Notes: a model not told the origin generated them from the sequence alone. Positions 26,929 to 36,360 are shown, counted from the first letter of the stretch. The stretch: DNA of 64,000 nt from Microbulbifer sp. TB1203 (GCF_030997045.1 NZ_CP116899.1:3062001-3126000), one strand, 5' to 3'. A program made the numbers and translations.

Positions 26929-28011
26929 ATGAGCAATCACACGATCCCCAAGCTACCGCTCAGCGACATAGAGGCACTGGAAACCCGGGCCGTGCTCAAG
27001 AAGACCGCGGAGGCACACCGCTATCTGGCCGAACTGAAAGGGGTCGCCGCCACCATCCCCAACGAGGCAATCCTGATCAACACCCTCAGTTTGCAGGAAG
27101 CCAAAGACAGCTCCGAGATCGAAAATATCGTCACCACCCACGATGAACTCTACAAAGCCAGCCTGCTGACCGAAGCTGCAGTTACCCCCGCCACCAAGGA
27201 AGTGCAGGACTACGCCTATGCCCTGCGCGAGGGTTTTGCAGTAGTGCGCCGGCAGAAGGTTATCCGCCTGGGCGACATACTGACGGTACAGCAGCACCTG
27301 GAGCGCAATAACGCGGGCCTGCGCCGCCTGCCTGGCACCGACCTGAAAAATGCCCGCACCGGTGCAGTGGTCTATACGCCGCCGCAGCACGCCGAAGAGA
27401 TCGAGCTGCTGATGGCCAACCTGGTGGAATACATCAACGACAACGACCTCTGCGACGCCGATCCGCTGGTGAAGATGGCCATCATCCACCACCAGTTTGA
27501 GAGCATTCACCCTTTCTATGACGGCAACGGTCGCACCGGGCGTATCCTGAATATCCTGTACCTGGTGGCGCAGGACCTGCTCAACCTGCCGGTGTTGTAT
27601 CTGAGTCGCTACTTTATCCGCAATAAGGGCGGCTACTACCACCAGCTGCAGCAAGTGCGCGATACCGGCGACTGGGAGCCCTGGCTAATCTACATGCTCG
27701 ACGGTGTCATCGATACAGCACAGGCCACCATCACCCTGATCCAGCAGATGAAACAGCTGATGGGTGCCTACAAGCACCGCATGCGCGACGAACTGCCGAA
27801 GATCTATCGGCAGGAGCTGCTGAACAACCTGTTCAAGCACCCCTACACCAAGATCGAATATGTGGTGGAAGATCTGGATGTCACCCGTATCACCGCCACC
27901 AAGTATCTGGACCAGCTGGTGGAATACGGCTTTCTCATAAAGGAGAAGGTCGGCCGCAGCAATTACTACATCAACCAATCCCTTTGCGCCCTGCTCATCG
28001 AGCAGGCCTGA
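26929..28011 (+). CDS. Fic family AMPylase-type protein with C-terminal winged helix
   Basis: From ATG 26929 the protein has 360 residues. The Fic core motif is complete: HPFYDGNGRTGR (about 194-205), which binds ATP and transfers AMP. The N-terminal helix carries an inhibitory SSEIEN motif (about 61-66), so it is a self-inhibited class II Fic protein. The C-terminal 80 residues (EDLDVTRITATKYLDQLVEYGFLIKEKVGRSNYY in parts) form a winged helix. Fic genes of this type recur beside type I restriction loci, where a regulatory or guard role is suspected but unproven. The gene is 34 bases before hsdM. Two upstream in-frame starts exist but lie over the palindrome region. Confidence 0.92.
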   Translation: MSNHTIPKLPLSDIEALETRAVLKKTAEAHRYLAELKGVAATIPNEAILINTLSLQEAKDSSEIENIVTTHDELYKASLLTEAAVTPATKEVQDYAYALREGFAVVRRQKVIRLGDILTVQQHLERNNAGLRRLPGTDLKNARTGAVVYTPPQHAEEIELLMANLVEYINDNDLCDADPLVKMAIIHHQFESIHPFYDGNGRTGRILNILYLVAQDLLNLPVLYLSRYFIRNKGGYYHQLQQVRDTGDWEPWLIYMLDGVIDTAQATITLIQQMKQLMGAYKHRMRDELPKIYRQELLNNLFKHPYTKIEYVVEDLDVTRITATKYLDQLVEYGFLIKEKVGRSNYYINQSLCALLIEQA

Positions 28012-28045
28012 GCGCCCCCAAATTCAAAAGTTTGATAGGTACCCA

Positions 28046-29674
28046 ATGACCAACAACGACATCGTCCAGAAACTATGGAACCTCTGCGACGTGCTGCGGG
28101 ATGACGGCATCAACTACTCGGACTACGTCACCGAGCTGGTGCTGCTGCTGTTTATCAAAATGGTGCACGAGAACACCGAGGCCGGCACCCTGCATAAGCA
28201 CCCGCTGCCGGAGGGCTGCCGCTGGAGCGATCTCAACGGCAAGTCCGGTATCAACCTGCTGGACGACTACAAGCGCATACTGCTGACACTCTCCACCGGC
28301 AAGGACGGCTACGGCAACGTCGTGCACGAGGACCCGCTGATCAGCGCCATCTACGCCGACGCCCAGACCCGCCTGCGCGAACCGCGCCACCTGGAGCAGA
28401 TGGTCAAATCCCTCGACCAGATCGACTGGTTCAGCGCACAGAAAGACGGCCTCGGCGACCTCTACGAGGGACTGCTGCAGAAGAACGCCAACGAAACCAA
28501 ATCCGGCGCCGGCCAGTACTTCACCCCGCGTGCGCTGATCAACTCCATGGTGCGCTGTATCCAGCCTCAGCCGGGTGAAGTGATTCAGGACCCGGCCGCC
28601 GGCACTGCCGGCTTCCTGATCGCCGCCGACCGCTATATCAAGGACAACACCGACGAGCTGTTCGACCTGAAGCCCCGGGAACAGAAATTCCAGAAGAACC
28701 AGGCCTTTGTCGGTATCGAGCTGGTACCCGGAACCCGCCGCTTGGCGTTGATGAACTGCCTGCTACACGGTATGGAAGGCGACGAAGAGGGCGTCGTGCA
28801 CCTGGGCAACGCCCTCGGCCAGGTCGGTGCCAGCCTGCCCAAAGCCGACATTATCCTCGCCAACCCACCGTTCGGCACTGCCAAGGGCGGCGAGGCCAGC
28901 ATCACCCGCGACGACCTCACCTACAAGACCAGTAACAAACAGCTGGCCTTCCTGCAGCATATTTACCGCAACCTGAAGCCCGGCGGCCGCGCCGCGGTGG
29001 TACTGCCGGACAACGTGCTGTTCGAAGCTGGCGTCGGCACCGAGGTGCGCCGCGACCTGATGCACAAGTGCAATCTGCACACCATCCTGCGCCTGCCCAC
29101 CGGCATCTTCTACGCCCAGGGGGTGAAGACCAATGTGCTGTTCTTCACCAAGGGCAGTGCCACCGACAAGCTTCAGGAAGAAAACAGCACCGAGAATGTG
29201 TGGGTCTACGACCTGCGCACCAATATGCCGAGCTTCGGCAAGCGCACCCCGTTCGGCGAGCTGCACCTGAAGCCGTTCGAGACCGTGTACGGCAAGAAAG
29301 CGGACGGCACAAGCAAGCGCAGCGAAGGCGAGTGGAGCTTCGGCGCCGAGGAGATCGATCTGGCGCCCGAAGCCCAGAGAGCCGACGAAAATCAGGACGT
29401 GGACGAGCGACTGGCGCACAGCCGCTGGCGATGCTTCAGCCGCGAGTGGATCGCCGAGCACAAGAGCGACTCGCTAGATATCAGCTGGCTCAAGGACGCC
29501 GACAGCGTGGACGCGGCGAACCTGCCAGAACCTGCCGTACTAGCCGGTGAAGCGATGGGCGAGCTGGTGCAGGCACTGGGAGAGCTGGACGGTCTGATGC
29601 GGGAGCTGGGGGCCGGGGAGGAGGCAGATGCTCAAAAGGTATTGCTTGGTGAAATGCTGGGTGAGGTTAAGTAA
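28046..29674 (+). CDS. hsdM: Type I restriction-modification system, M subunit (adenine N6-methyltransferase)
   Basis: The 542-residue protein has the HsdM N-terminal helical domain (NNDIVQKLWNLCDVLRDDGINYSDYVTEL), the SAM-binding motif QDPAAGTAGFLIAADRYI near residue 180, and the catalytic NPPFG near residue 273. With HsdS it methylates adenines in the bipartite target; with HsdR it restricts. A GAAGAGG-like region separates it from fic by 34 bases and its last base is the first base of hsdS, indicating coupled translation. Confidence 0.97.
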   Translation: MTNNDIVQKLWNLCDVLRDDGINYSDYVTELVLLLFIKMVHENTEAGTLHKHPLPEGCRWSDLNGKSGINLLDDYKRILLTLSTGKDGYGNVVHEDPLISAIYADAQTRLREPRHLEQMVKSLDQIDWFSAQKDGLGDLYEGLLQKNANETKSGAGQYFTPRALINSMVRCIQPQPGEVIQDPAAGTAGFLIAADRYIKDNTDELFDLKPREQKFQKNQAFVGIELVPGTRRLALMNCLLHGMEGDEEGVVHLGNALGQVGASLPKADIILANPPFGTAKGGEASITRDDLTYKTSNKQLAFLQHIYRNLKPGGRAAVVLPDNVLFEAGVGTEVRRDLMHKCNLHTILRLPTGIFYAQGVKTNVLFFTKGSATDKLQEENSTENVWVYDLRTNMPSFGKRTPFGELHLKPFETVYGKKADGTSKRSEGEWSFGAEEIDLAPEAQRADENQDVDERLAHSRWRCFSREWIAEHKSDSLDISWLKDADSVDAANLPEPAVLAGEAMGELVQALGELDGLMRELGAGEEADAQKVLLGEMLGEVK

Positions 29675-30861
29675 TGGCCGGCAAAAAGCTCTCGGCGGGA
29701 TGGTGCACAACTGAATTACACGAGCTTGGTCAAATCGTCACTGGAAAAACCCCCAGCACGAAGAACCCAGATAACTTTGGGGGAGATATACCTTTTATAA
29801 AACCGGGCGACTTGGATGCTGGAGGATACATACGGCATACCGCTGACAGCTTAACTAAAAACGGAGCCAGCTCCGTTCCTACACTGCCAGAATATTCTAT
29901 CGCTGTCACATGTATTGGGAACTTGGGAAAAGTCGGCATTACTACTTCGATTTCAGCCACGAATCAGCAGATAAACTCTATTATCCCAAGCAAACTGCTG
30001 GATTATAGATTCCTATATCATCAATTGTGCACATTGAAACCATGGCTCGAATCTGAGGCTTCAGCAACAACGGTTGCCATTATTAACAAAGGAAAATTTT
30101 CCAAAGCCCCAATTGCTTTACCGTCAATAGCCGAACAAAAAGTCATCGCCGACAAACTCGACACCCTGCTAGTCCAGGTGGAAAACACCAAAGCCCGCCT
30201 CGAGCGCATCCCCCAGATCCTTAAGCGCTTCCGGCAGTCTGTGCTGGCGACAGCAGTTACCGGCAAACTGACGGAGGATTGGCGCGGGCGGTCAGAATTC
30301 GCATCTAAAGCAGGGGCTTTGAAAGATTTCGTGGCGATCGATGTGGGCCATGCCTTCAAAAGCAAAGAGTTTACTGACACCGGGATTCGCCTACTTAGAG
30401 GCCAAAACATTGAACCTGGCGCACTAAAGTGGAAAGAGACAAAGTACTTTCCTGAGCAGAAACTTGATGAGTTTTCACACCTTTTCCTTCGCGAAAATGA
30501 CGTTATCCTGGCTATGGACCGCCCGATAATCTCAACGGGGTTGAAGCTAGGCCGAGTGAAACCAATCGATCTCCCATGCGTTCTTGTTCAACGAGTCGCA
30601 CGATTTAAAGATTTTTCCGATCTTTCAGCAGATTACTTATACCTTCTACTAAGCGATTTGGCGTTTACAAATTACATACAGCCAAATCAAACGGGCAGCG
30701 ACATCCCTCACATCAGCGGCAAGCAAATTTTAGCATTCCCGGTCAAAATTCCATCACTCGAGGAACAAGAAAAAATCGTACAGCAGGTCGAGCAACTCTT
30801 CACCTACGCCGACACCATCGAAAAACAGGTTAACAACGCCCTGGCGCGGGTCGACCACCTC
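29674..30861 (+). pseudogene. hsdS: hsdS, specificity subunit, 5' part (interrupted by an IS)
   Basis: The first 396 codons contain both target-recognition domains and the central conserved region (SIAEQKVIADKLDTLLVQVENTKARLERIPQILKRFRQSVL in parts) and part of the distal repeat (EEQEKIVQQVEQLFTYADTIEKQVNNALARVDHL). The frame then runs into the IS3-family element. The first recognition domain (29700-30150) is much more AT-rich than hsdM, as often seen for exchanged specificity domains. Loss of the last conserved helix, which packs on HsdM, should impair complex assembly, although a shortened protein with IS-encoded tail residues could be made. Confidence 0.93.
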
Positions 30862-30894
30862 GGCGTTTTTCAAGATAGTTGTCGCCTTTTTTCG

Positions 30895-31950
30895 TTACGC
30901 TGCGACTTTGGTTTCTGGTTCTTCTTTCTGTGGATTTAGGGCCACTGCACCAACCGGTGTCCAGTCCCTTGTCTCTCCAGACCAGCGCGATGGATTTCTT
31001 TCCCTCGCCAGCTTGTAGACTTTCTCCCGCTCGGATAATAGGGCCACATCCTTGCCGTCATGCCTGTCCGCCGGGGTGACATACTTGATGCCACTATGCA
31101 GATGCTCGTGGTTGTACCAGTGCATAAATCTCTCTACCCACTGCCTCGCCTCGTCCAGTGAAGCAAAGCCCTCCGAGGGCCAGCGTGGACAGTATTTCAC
31201 CGTGCGGAACAACGATTCCGAGTAGGGGTTATCGTTGCTCACCCGTGGGCGACTGTGCGAAGCCTGGATGCCCAGATCGTACAGCTTGGTCTGCAAGGTC
31301 TGCGACTTCATCGGCGCGCCGTTGTCGGAGTGCAATACCGGGGGACTGCAAAAACACTGCTCCCGCAGCATAGCCCGCTGTATCAGCACCGCCGCATGTT
31401 CGCCGGACTCGCTCTCGTGTACTTCCCAGACCACGCCCTTACGGCTATAGATGTCTTCCACCAGATACAGGTAGTAATACAGCCCCTTCACCGATGACGG
31501 CAAATAGGTGATGTCCCAGGTCCACACTTGGTTGGGCGCCTCGGCCACAAAGGTGGCGGGGGCCTTGCGTTTCTTCCTGGACTTCGACCGTCCGCGATGA
31601 TGCAGTTGGTCCGCATCCCTTAACGTTCGGTAGAAGCTCGATTCTGACGCAATATACTCGCCGCGGTCCGCCAGCGTGGGCACTATCTGGCCCGGTGGCT
31701 TGCTGGCAAACTCCGGACTGTTGCACGCGGCCAGGATCGCCTGCCGTTCCTCTTCCGCCAGTTTGTTGTGTGGCTCTGGCCTCTGTGCATCGGGTCGCCG
31801 GTCTTCTTGCGGCGCCCCCTGGGCAGTCCAGCGCTGCAGGGTCCGCAGACTGATCCCAACCTCCGCACAGGCCCGGCCTCTGCGGGCACCCGCAGCCACA
31901 GCCTCTTCTATCCACCCAATCAGTTGACGCCGCTCCGGGGCCGGGGTCAT
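30895..31950 (-). CDS. IS3-family transposase OrfB (DDE integrase)
   Basis: From the ATG at 31950 the 351-residue protein carries an N-terminal helix-turn-helix and the retroviral-type integrase core: first Asp in VWTWDITYLPSS, second Asp in HSDNGAPM, Glu in NPYSESLFRTVKY, spaced as DD(35)E. It ends in a basic tail. Its ATG overlaps the OrfA stop (ATGA). An A6G run on the minus strand (31986-31992) upstream of the OrfA stop is a typical -1 frameshift site for an OrfAB fusion. Confidence 0.93.
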   Translation of the reverse strand: MTPAPERRQLIGWIEEAVAAGARRGRACAEVGISLRTLQRWTAQGAPQEDRRPDAQRPEPHNKLAEEERQAILAACNSPEFASKPPGQIVPTLADRGEYIASESSFYRTLRDADQLHHRGRSKSRKKRKAPATFVAEAPNQVWTWDITYLPSSVKGLYYYLYLVEDIYSRKGVVWEVHESESGEHAAVLIQRAMLREQCFCSPPVLHSDNGAPMKSQTLQTKLYDLGIQASHSRPRVSNDNPYSESLFRTVKYCPRWPSEGFASLDEARQWVERFMHWYNHEHLHSGIKYVTPADRHDGKDVALLSEREKVYKLARERNPSRWSGETRDWTPVGAVALNPQKEEPETKVAA

Positions 31951-32447
31951 TCTTCCCCGCTGTCCTCTCCCCAGAGGGCATTCAGCTTTTTTCTCAACAC
32001 CAGCAGCGCTGTCGTTTCCGCGAGGGCCTTTTCCTTTCGGTGAAGATCCTTCTCTAACTCCTTGATGCGCTTCTTGGCCCGCCGCGCCTCTTCCCGCTCC
32101 TGTTTGCGGCGCTCGGCATCGGTCAACGTGCCTTGAATACAGGCCGCCCTCCAGGCCTGTACCTGCTCCGGGTACAGCCCCTTGCTGCGGCAATACTCAC
32201 TCAGCGCGGCTTCGCTGAGGCTGGCGGTTTCAACGACGACCGCGAACTTGGCTTCCGCCGACCAATCTTCGCTCTGTTTACCACTACCCGGCACCGGTAT
32301 ACCCTTCTCTTTGGCTTGCTGGCGCCAATTGTACAGGGTGCCTTCGCTGATGCCTTCTTCCGCCGCGACGTCCGGGATGGGCCGGTTCTCCGGCGGCAGC
32401 AGCTTCTTCAACACTGAGGCTTTGCGTTCTGTGGAATAACGGGGCAT
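31947..32447 (-). CDS. IS3-family transposase OrfA
   Basis: The 166-residue protein has two HTH_Tnp_1-like segments (KASVLKKLLPPENRPIPDVAAEEGISEGTLYNWRQQAKEKG in parts, then AEAKFAVVVETASLSEAALSEYCRSKGLYPEQVQAWR in parts) followed by a coiled coil (REEARRAKKRIKELEKDLHRKEKALAE) that would dimerise the transposase. It starts close to the right terminal repeat, as usual for IS3 elements. Confidence 0.92.
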   Translation of the reverse strand: MPRYSTERKASVLKKLLPPENRPIPDVAAEEGISEGTLYNWRQQAKEKGIPVPGSGKQSEDWSAEAKFAVVVETASLSEAALSEYCRSKGLYPEQVQAWRAACIQGTLTDAERRKQEREEARRAKKRIKELEKDLHRKEKALAETTALLVLRKKLNALWGEDSGEE

Positions 32448-32520
32448 TTGCTCCTCTTTACCGCCCCCTGTCTTGGCTTCTTCGGTTCAGTAGAGGCGAC
32501 AACTATCCTGACACAGGGGG

Positions 32521-32708
32521 ACCTCACCCAGTCCATTCTCGCCAAGGCCTTCCGCGGTGAACTCACCGAGCAGTGGCGCCGGGACAATCCGAATCTGATC
32601 AATGGCGACAACAGCGCGGCGTTGCTGCTGGAGCGCATCCAGGCCATGGCCAAGCCGGGAAAGAAAACGCGACGGAAAAGGGCCAGCGTAAAAGCCATCG
32701 CAGGCTGA
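32521..32708 (+). pseudogene. hsdS: hsdS, 3' part separated by the IS
   Basis: In-frame continuation LTQSILAKAFRGELTEQWRRDNPN then a Lys/Arg-rich end (PGKKTRRKRASVKAIAG). LTQSILAKAFRGEL is the hallmark distal motif of HsdS. It has no start codon of its own except within IS sequence and is unlikely to be translated usefully. Confidence 0.93.
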
Positions 32709-32799
32709 TGATACCTACTGAAAATATCCTTAGGTATCGCCATCAACGATGGCCTTATGGGTAAATTGAAAAACAGATAGAGCAGCCAGTGCCCAAACT

Positions 32800-33579
32800 A
32801 TGAATATTTTAAAAAAACTACATGCCAAGCTGAACCTGCACACCCACGATGACGAACTGATCTATAGCCTGGTTGCCCAGGAAGTGGAAAACGGCGCGAT
32901 CCTGCAAGGACTCTGGACCAAGGCCCACGCTTTTTCCGATTTCGACGAGAGAAAAGCGAAGGCGTATTACATCCGGCATCGTGCTGAACAGCTCACTGAA
33001 CACAAAGAGAAAATTGCCAACTATATCAAGCTTCAAAGCGAGCTCGCGCAGCTAGAATCTCGACTGGCGAGCAGCGACCAGGCCGAAAGCCAATCGCTAA
33101 AAAGACAGCTACAAGAGGCAGAAGAAGAAATTTCTCGTATTGAAAGGGTTGCTGAAGAGGCCGCTCAAGAAGCCAAAGACAGGGCTCGAAAATTGGCCCG
33201 CACCCGAAGAAAATGGGTGGCAGTTGCGTCGGCCGTAGCACTTCCAGCCATTTATTTATTCTTGTTCTTTTCAGGAAAAAAGACGCTCGCAACCGGAACG
33301 ACGATAACCTTATCCTGCATCGCTGTCCTTTATCTTTGGTATTCATGGGCCGATGCAGGAATCGGCCCCGCCTATGATGCTAGATTCCGGAAGCGCCTAG
33401 AACTTGGGATAGAGGAAATTCTGTCCAAGGCGGACAAACTGAAAAGTCGACAGGAAACCTTAAACAGGCAAGGCGGCAACCTTGAAGAGAAGCTTCAACA
33501 AATCAAGTTACGCGCTGCAGAACTCGAATACGATCTGGCGCCACTGTTTCCTTATTCCATTAGTGAAGTCGCACTTTGA
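32800..33579 (+). CDS. Coiled-coil protein with two central membrane helices, function unknown
   Basis: The 259-residue product has an N-terminal domain (1-60), a heptad-rich stretch (KLQSELAQLESRLASSDQAESQSLKRQLQEAEEEISRIERVAEEAAQEA in parts, about 68-130), two hydrophobic segments (about 147-162 and 170-186, VAVASAVALPAIYLFLFF and TITLSCIAVLYLWYSW), and a second coiled coil (about 200-250). Both coiled coils would face the same side of the membrane. It follows the split hsdS by 91 bases in the same direction. I do not recognise the family. Confidence 0.75.
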   Translation: MNILKKLHAKLNLHTHDDELIYSLVAQEVENGAILQGLWTKAHAFSDFDERKAKAYYIRHRAEQLTEHKEKIANYIKLQSELAQLESRLASSDQAESQSLKRQLQEAEEEISRIERVAEEAAQEAKDRARKLARTRRKWVAVASAVALPAIYLFLFFSGKKTLATGTTITLSCIAVLYLWYSWADAGIGPAYDARFRKRLELGIEEILSKADKLKSRQETLNRQGGNLEEKLQQIKLRAAELEYDLAPLFPYSISEVAL

Positions 33580-33847
33580 GCCTGCGACAATGCCGCTTTA
33601 CAACGCTTGCTAACAATTTAGCTGCCAGGCAAACTGGGCCTAGGCAGGCCAGAATTCCAACTCAAGTGCCATTGTCTGGCGGTAGTTCCGAGGGGCTCCA
33701 TCAGGCACGCCTCTCCTCTCAGAAGGTGATTCACCCGCGTGCCAAACATGCAGTCTGCTATGTTTTTTGCAATTCTCGTTGAGCCCCTAGACCTAGCACA
33801 ACCCAAGAGAAACTCTAAATTTGCGACTTAACAATAACTCAAAAAAT

Positions 33848-34027
33848 TTACTTTAAACACAATTCAAAGTGCTGACCCTTTGTAAAATCCAAAGCGGGGC
33901 CACCTTTTACATGCTCAACGGAAAAGCCCTTAGAAAGGGTTTCTCGCTCAGAGCTTTTCCGCCTCTGATTTATTAACTGAGATCTTGTCAAAAAATTCAC
34001 GCCGGGCTTATCATTTATTTTCTTCAT
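33848..34027 (-). CDS. 59-residue protein, last gene of the kinase operon
   Basis: ATG at 34027 overlaps the kinase stop codon (TAATG), so translation is coupled. The product begins KKINDKPGVNFLTRSQLINQRR and ends KGGPALDFTKGQHFELCLK; it is basic, soluble and without a recognised domain. Although short, the frame is coherent and AT-rich like the kinase. The coupling and context support a real gene. Confidence 0.6.
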   Translation of the reverse strand: MKKINDKPGVNFLTRSQLINQRRKSSERETLSKGFSVEHVKGGPALDFTKGQHFELCLK

Positions 34028-35079
34028 TACTCTAAGAACTCCACAATTTCCTTATCTGAAATTTCTTCTTTACAAAATTTCGCTACTCTGCGAGGATCGG
34101 CACCATTTCTATGCCTGTAAGCCTTTGACTCTCGCTTCGTATTACAAACTTCTAATACCTTCCTGGCCCCATCAACACACTGCTCCCAGCGCATTACTTT
34201 TTCATCAGGCACGAATTGCCAATGCAGAATAGGTCCATCAATATCAGAAATTGCATTGACAACCGCGATTGCCGACCCAAACCTCTCTCCAGGATTTGGC
34301 TTAAGGCATTTACTAATAGCAGAAATCAACTTACGTGGAATATGATGCGGATATGACCGCCTGTCAGGAAAAACCCCTTTTCTAGTGGCACGCGCAAGCA
34401 CTACTTTGGCCTCATCCTGACTCTTTACCCCTCGCATCAATTCACCAAACTGGGCATCAAACTGCCAGTCACCGACACACATCCGATACATCGTCAGCCC
34501 TACTTGATATATGTCATATCTATTATCAAAAGAAATCTGCGTATCCGAGAACACTTCTGGCGGGACATGCTTGCTATAAAAGCCATTAGGAGTTGCCTCC
34601 CCCTCCTCACCCATTAATTTCGTCATGCCAAAATCTGAAAGAAGCGCCTCATTTCTGTCGGATAGAAGCACATTATCCGGTTTAACATCAAAATGTATCA
34701 AACCCTTAGAGTGTATATGATGCAATCCATTCAAAATTTGAGTTGAAAAACGGATTATTTCCCGAACAGTTATGAATCTATGCGCCATAAATTTTTTTAA
34801 AGAGCCATTTTTATAAAATGGCGTCGCTATATAGATTCTTTCTTTATCTAGACATGCATATTTGACTTCCAAGATATTCGGGTGTGCCCCCCGGTAAAGC
34901 AATTGAGCCTCAGAAAAGAACTCTCGCGGGTCCCTACCCTTCAAATCTATTTCTTTAATGACCAGCTCTGCATCAAGGTGCTCGTCATGGGCGCGGTAGA
35001 CTCTAGAGTTTCGCCCTTCCTGCCCGATTTCCTCAATTTTTTTAAATGAAACTTGCGCTCTCTGATATGGAAAAATCAT
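34027..35079 (-). CDS. Ser/Thr protein kinase (Hanks type), soluble
   Basis: The 350-residue protein has a complete kinase core: Lys42 in ELVIKEID, the catalytic loop HFDVKPDN (residues 129-136, with Phe in place of the usual Arg of HRD), and DFG at 149-151, plus a PPEVF motif in the activation segment matching the APE position. The glycine loop (IGQEGRNSRVYRA) is irregular. The C-terminal 90 residues (QFVPDEKVMRWEQCVDGARKVLE) are not kinase and have no known fold to me. No membrane helix or PASTA domain is present, unlike housekeeping bacterial kinases. Its ATG overlaps the stop of the upstream, IS-split gene (ATGA) and its stop overlaps the downstream small gene (TAATG). Such compact kinases in islands often belong to phage defence or toxin modules; the role here is inference. 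Confidence 0.92.
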   Translation of the reverse strand: MIFPYQRAQVSFKKIEEIGQEGRNSRVYRAHDEHLDAELVIKEIDLKGRDPREFFSEAQLLYRGAHPNILEVKYACLDKERIYIATPFYKNGSLKKFMAHRFITVREIIRFSTQILNGLHHIHSKGLIHFDVKPDNVLLSDRNEALLSDFGMTKLMGEEGEATPNGFYSKHVPPEVFSDTQISFDNRYDIYQVGLTMYRMCVGDWQFDAQFGELMRGVKSQDEAKVVLARATRKGVFPDRRSYPHHIPRKLISAISKCLKPNPGERFGSAIAVVNAISDIDGPILHWQFVPDEKVMRWEQCVDGARKVLEVCNTKRESKAYRHRNGADPRRVAKFCKEEISDKEIVEFLE

Positions 35080-35185
35080 CCTAAAGCTCCCATAGCCACC
35101 AACGCCGCTTCTCGAGAGCTGGAATCTTTTAATTCAGACCAACGACCTAACAAATCAAAGATCATCTTTCCGGAAAAAAACTGCT
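35076..35185 (-). pseudogene. 3' part of the gene split by the IS5-family element
   Basis: Removing the IS and one CTAG copy joins this segment in frame with 36361-36724: the C-terminus then reads EQFFSGKMIFDLLGRWSEL and ends REAALVAMGALG. Its TGA overlaps the kinase ATG by four bases (ATGA). This fragment cannot be translated from its own start in its present state. Confidence 0.85.
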
Positions 35186-35189
35186 CTAG

Positions 35190-36360
35190 GGAACCTCTGA
35201 ATAAGTCCCAGCCAGATGGGGTAAAATAGCATTGAGCCAACGAAAATAGCACAAGCCATGCACCAAGTCAGCTTTGCCGAAGCCGAATACCGCAACAAGC
35301 GCCGCAAGACCCGCCGCGAGAAGTTCCTAGAGCAGATGGAATCTCTGGTTCCCTGGGAGCGCCTGGAAGCGAAGATCGAGCCCTTTTATCCGAAGGCCGG
35401 GCGCGGTCGCCAACCGTACCCGCTACAGGTCATGCTGAGAATCCATTGTATGCAGCTGTCCTACGCCCTCAGTGATCCCGCGATGGAGGACTCACTTTAC
35501 GAGATTGAGTCCATGCGCCATTTTAGCGGATTGACACTGACAGACCGAATTCCGGATGAAACCACTATCCTTAACTTCCGCCATCTACTTGAACAGCATC
35601 AACTTGGTCGCCAGCTATTTGAGGAGATCAATAGCCATCTCAAGAGTCATGGCATGCTGTTGAGAGAAGGCAGTATCGTGGATGCCACTATTATCGCTGC
35701 GCCGAGCTCAACCAAGAACCGGGAGAAGGCTCGAGATCCAGAGATGCACCAGACCAAGAAAGGCAACCAGTGGCATTTTGGTATGAAGATGCATATTGGC
35801 GTCGATGACGTGTTGGGAATCATTCATAGCGTGGACACAACCGCCGCAAATACGCATGACATTACCGCGACTGAGCAGGTTCTCCACGGAGAAGAAAAAA
35901 GAGTTTGGGGTGATTCTGGCTACACCGGCGCAGAGAACCGGGAAGAGCTCAAATATCGGGAAGTCGAATGGCATATAGCGATTAAACCGAGCAAGCAGAA
36001 AACCCTTCCCGGACAAGACGCCGTTCGGAAAATGGAAAAGATCAAAGCTCAAATTCGGGCGAAGGTGGAGCACCCCTTCCGTTATATCAAGCGCGTGTTT
36101 GGCTACGATAAGGTACGCTATCGTGGGCTGGAGAAGAATACCGAACGCCTGTGTCTGTTGGCAGGCTTCACCAACCTGTTAATCGGGAGAAAATACCTGC
36201 CCGCCTAGGGGCAGTGCGCCTGAAATCCGCGGATAGCGGGCTTCAGGCAAGGAAAACTGGGAGAATTACGTGAAAACATCGGAAATTTGACTATAAAGCG
36301 ATCGACTTTTTGACCCTCCCGGTTAATTCCCGAGGGAATGGCGAGTTGATCAGAGGTTCC
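35190..36360 (+). mobile_element. IS5-family insertion sequence, 1171 bp, with CTAG target duplication
   Basis: Terminal inverted repeats GGAACCTCTGA (35190-35200) and TCAGAGGTTCC (36350-36360) are perfect over 11 bases. Target duplications CTAG at 35186-35189 and 36361-36364 fit the YTAR preference of the IS5 group. One intact transposase gene lies inside. The perfect ends suggest a fairly recent insertion. Confidence 0.95.
35258..36208 (+). CDS. IS5-family transposase (DDE_Tnp_1)
   Basis: The 316-residue protein has the IS5-group N-terminal domain (SFAEAEYRNKRRKTRREKFL, then VPWERLEAKIEPFYPK), the catalytic Asp in GSIVDATIIAAPSSTKN, the second Asp in VWGDSGYTG, and the Glu near VEHPFRYIKRVFGYDKVRYRGL in parts. 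It is complete and probably functional. Confidence 0.95.
   Translation: MHQVSFAEAEYRNKRRKTRREKFLEQMESLVPWERLEAKIEPFYPKAGRGRQPYPLQVMLRIHCMQLSYALSDPAMEDSLYEIESMRHFSGLTLTDRIPDETTILNFRHLLEQHQLGRQLFEEINSHLKSHGMLLREGSIVDATIIAAPSSTKNREKARDPEMHQTKKGNQWHFGMKMHIGVDDVLGIIHSVDTTAANTHDITATEQVLHGEEKRVWGDSGYTGAENREELKYREVEWHIAIKPSKQKTLPGQDAVRKMEKIKAQIRAKVEHPFRYIKRVFGYDKVRYRGLEKNTERLCLLAGFTNLLIGRKYLPA

Larger units (their letters stand above)
30862..32520 (-). mobile_element. IS3-family insertion sequence inside hsdS, 1.66 kb
   Basis: The element carries two overlapping transposase genes on the minus strand and imperfect terminal inverted repeats: TCAAGATAGTTGTCGCC at the left (30870-30886) and GGCGACAACTATCCTGA at the right (32495-32511). 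Removing 30862-32520 plus one copy of ACCTC (30857-30861 and 32521-32525) rejoins hsdS in frame as RVDHL-TQSIL, so ACCTC is the likely 5-bp target duplication. The exact outer ends are ambiguous by a few bases because the terminal 5-9 bases differ between sides. Confidence 0.9.
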
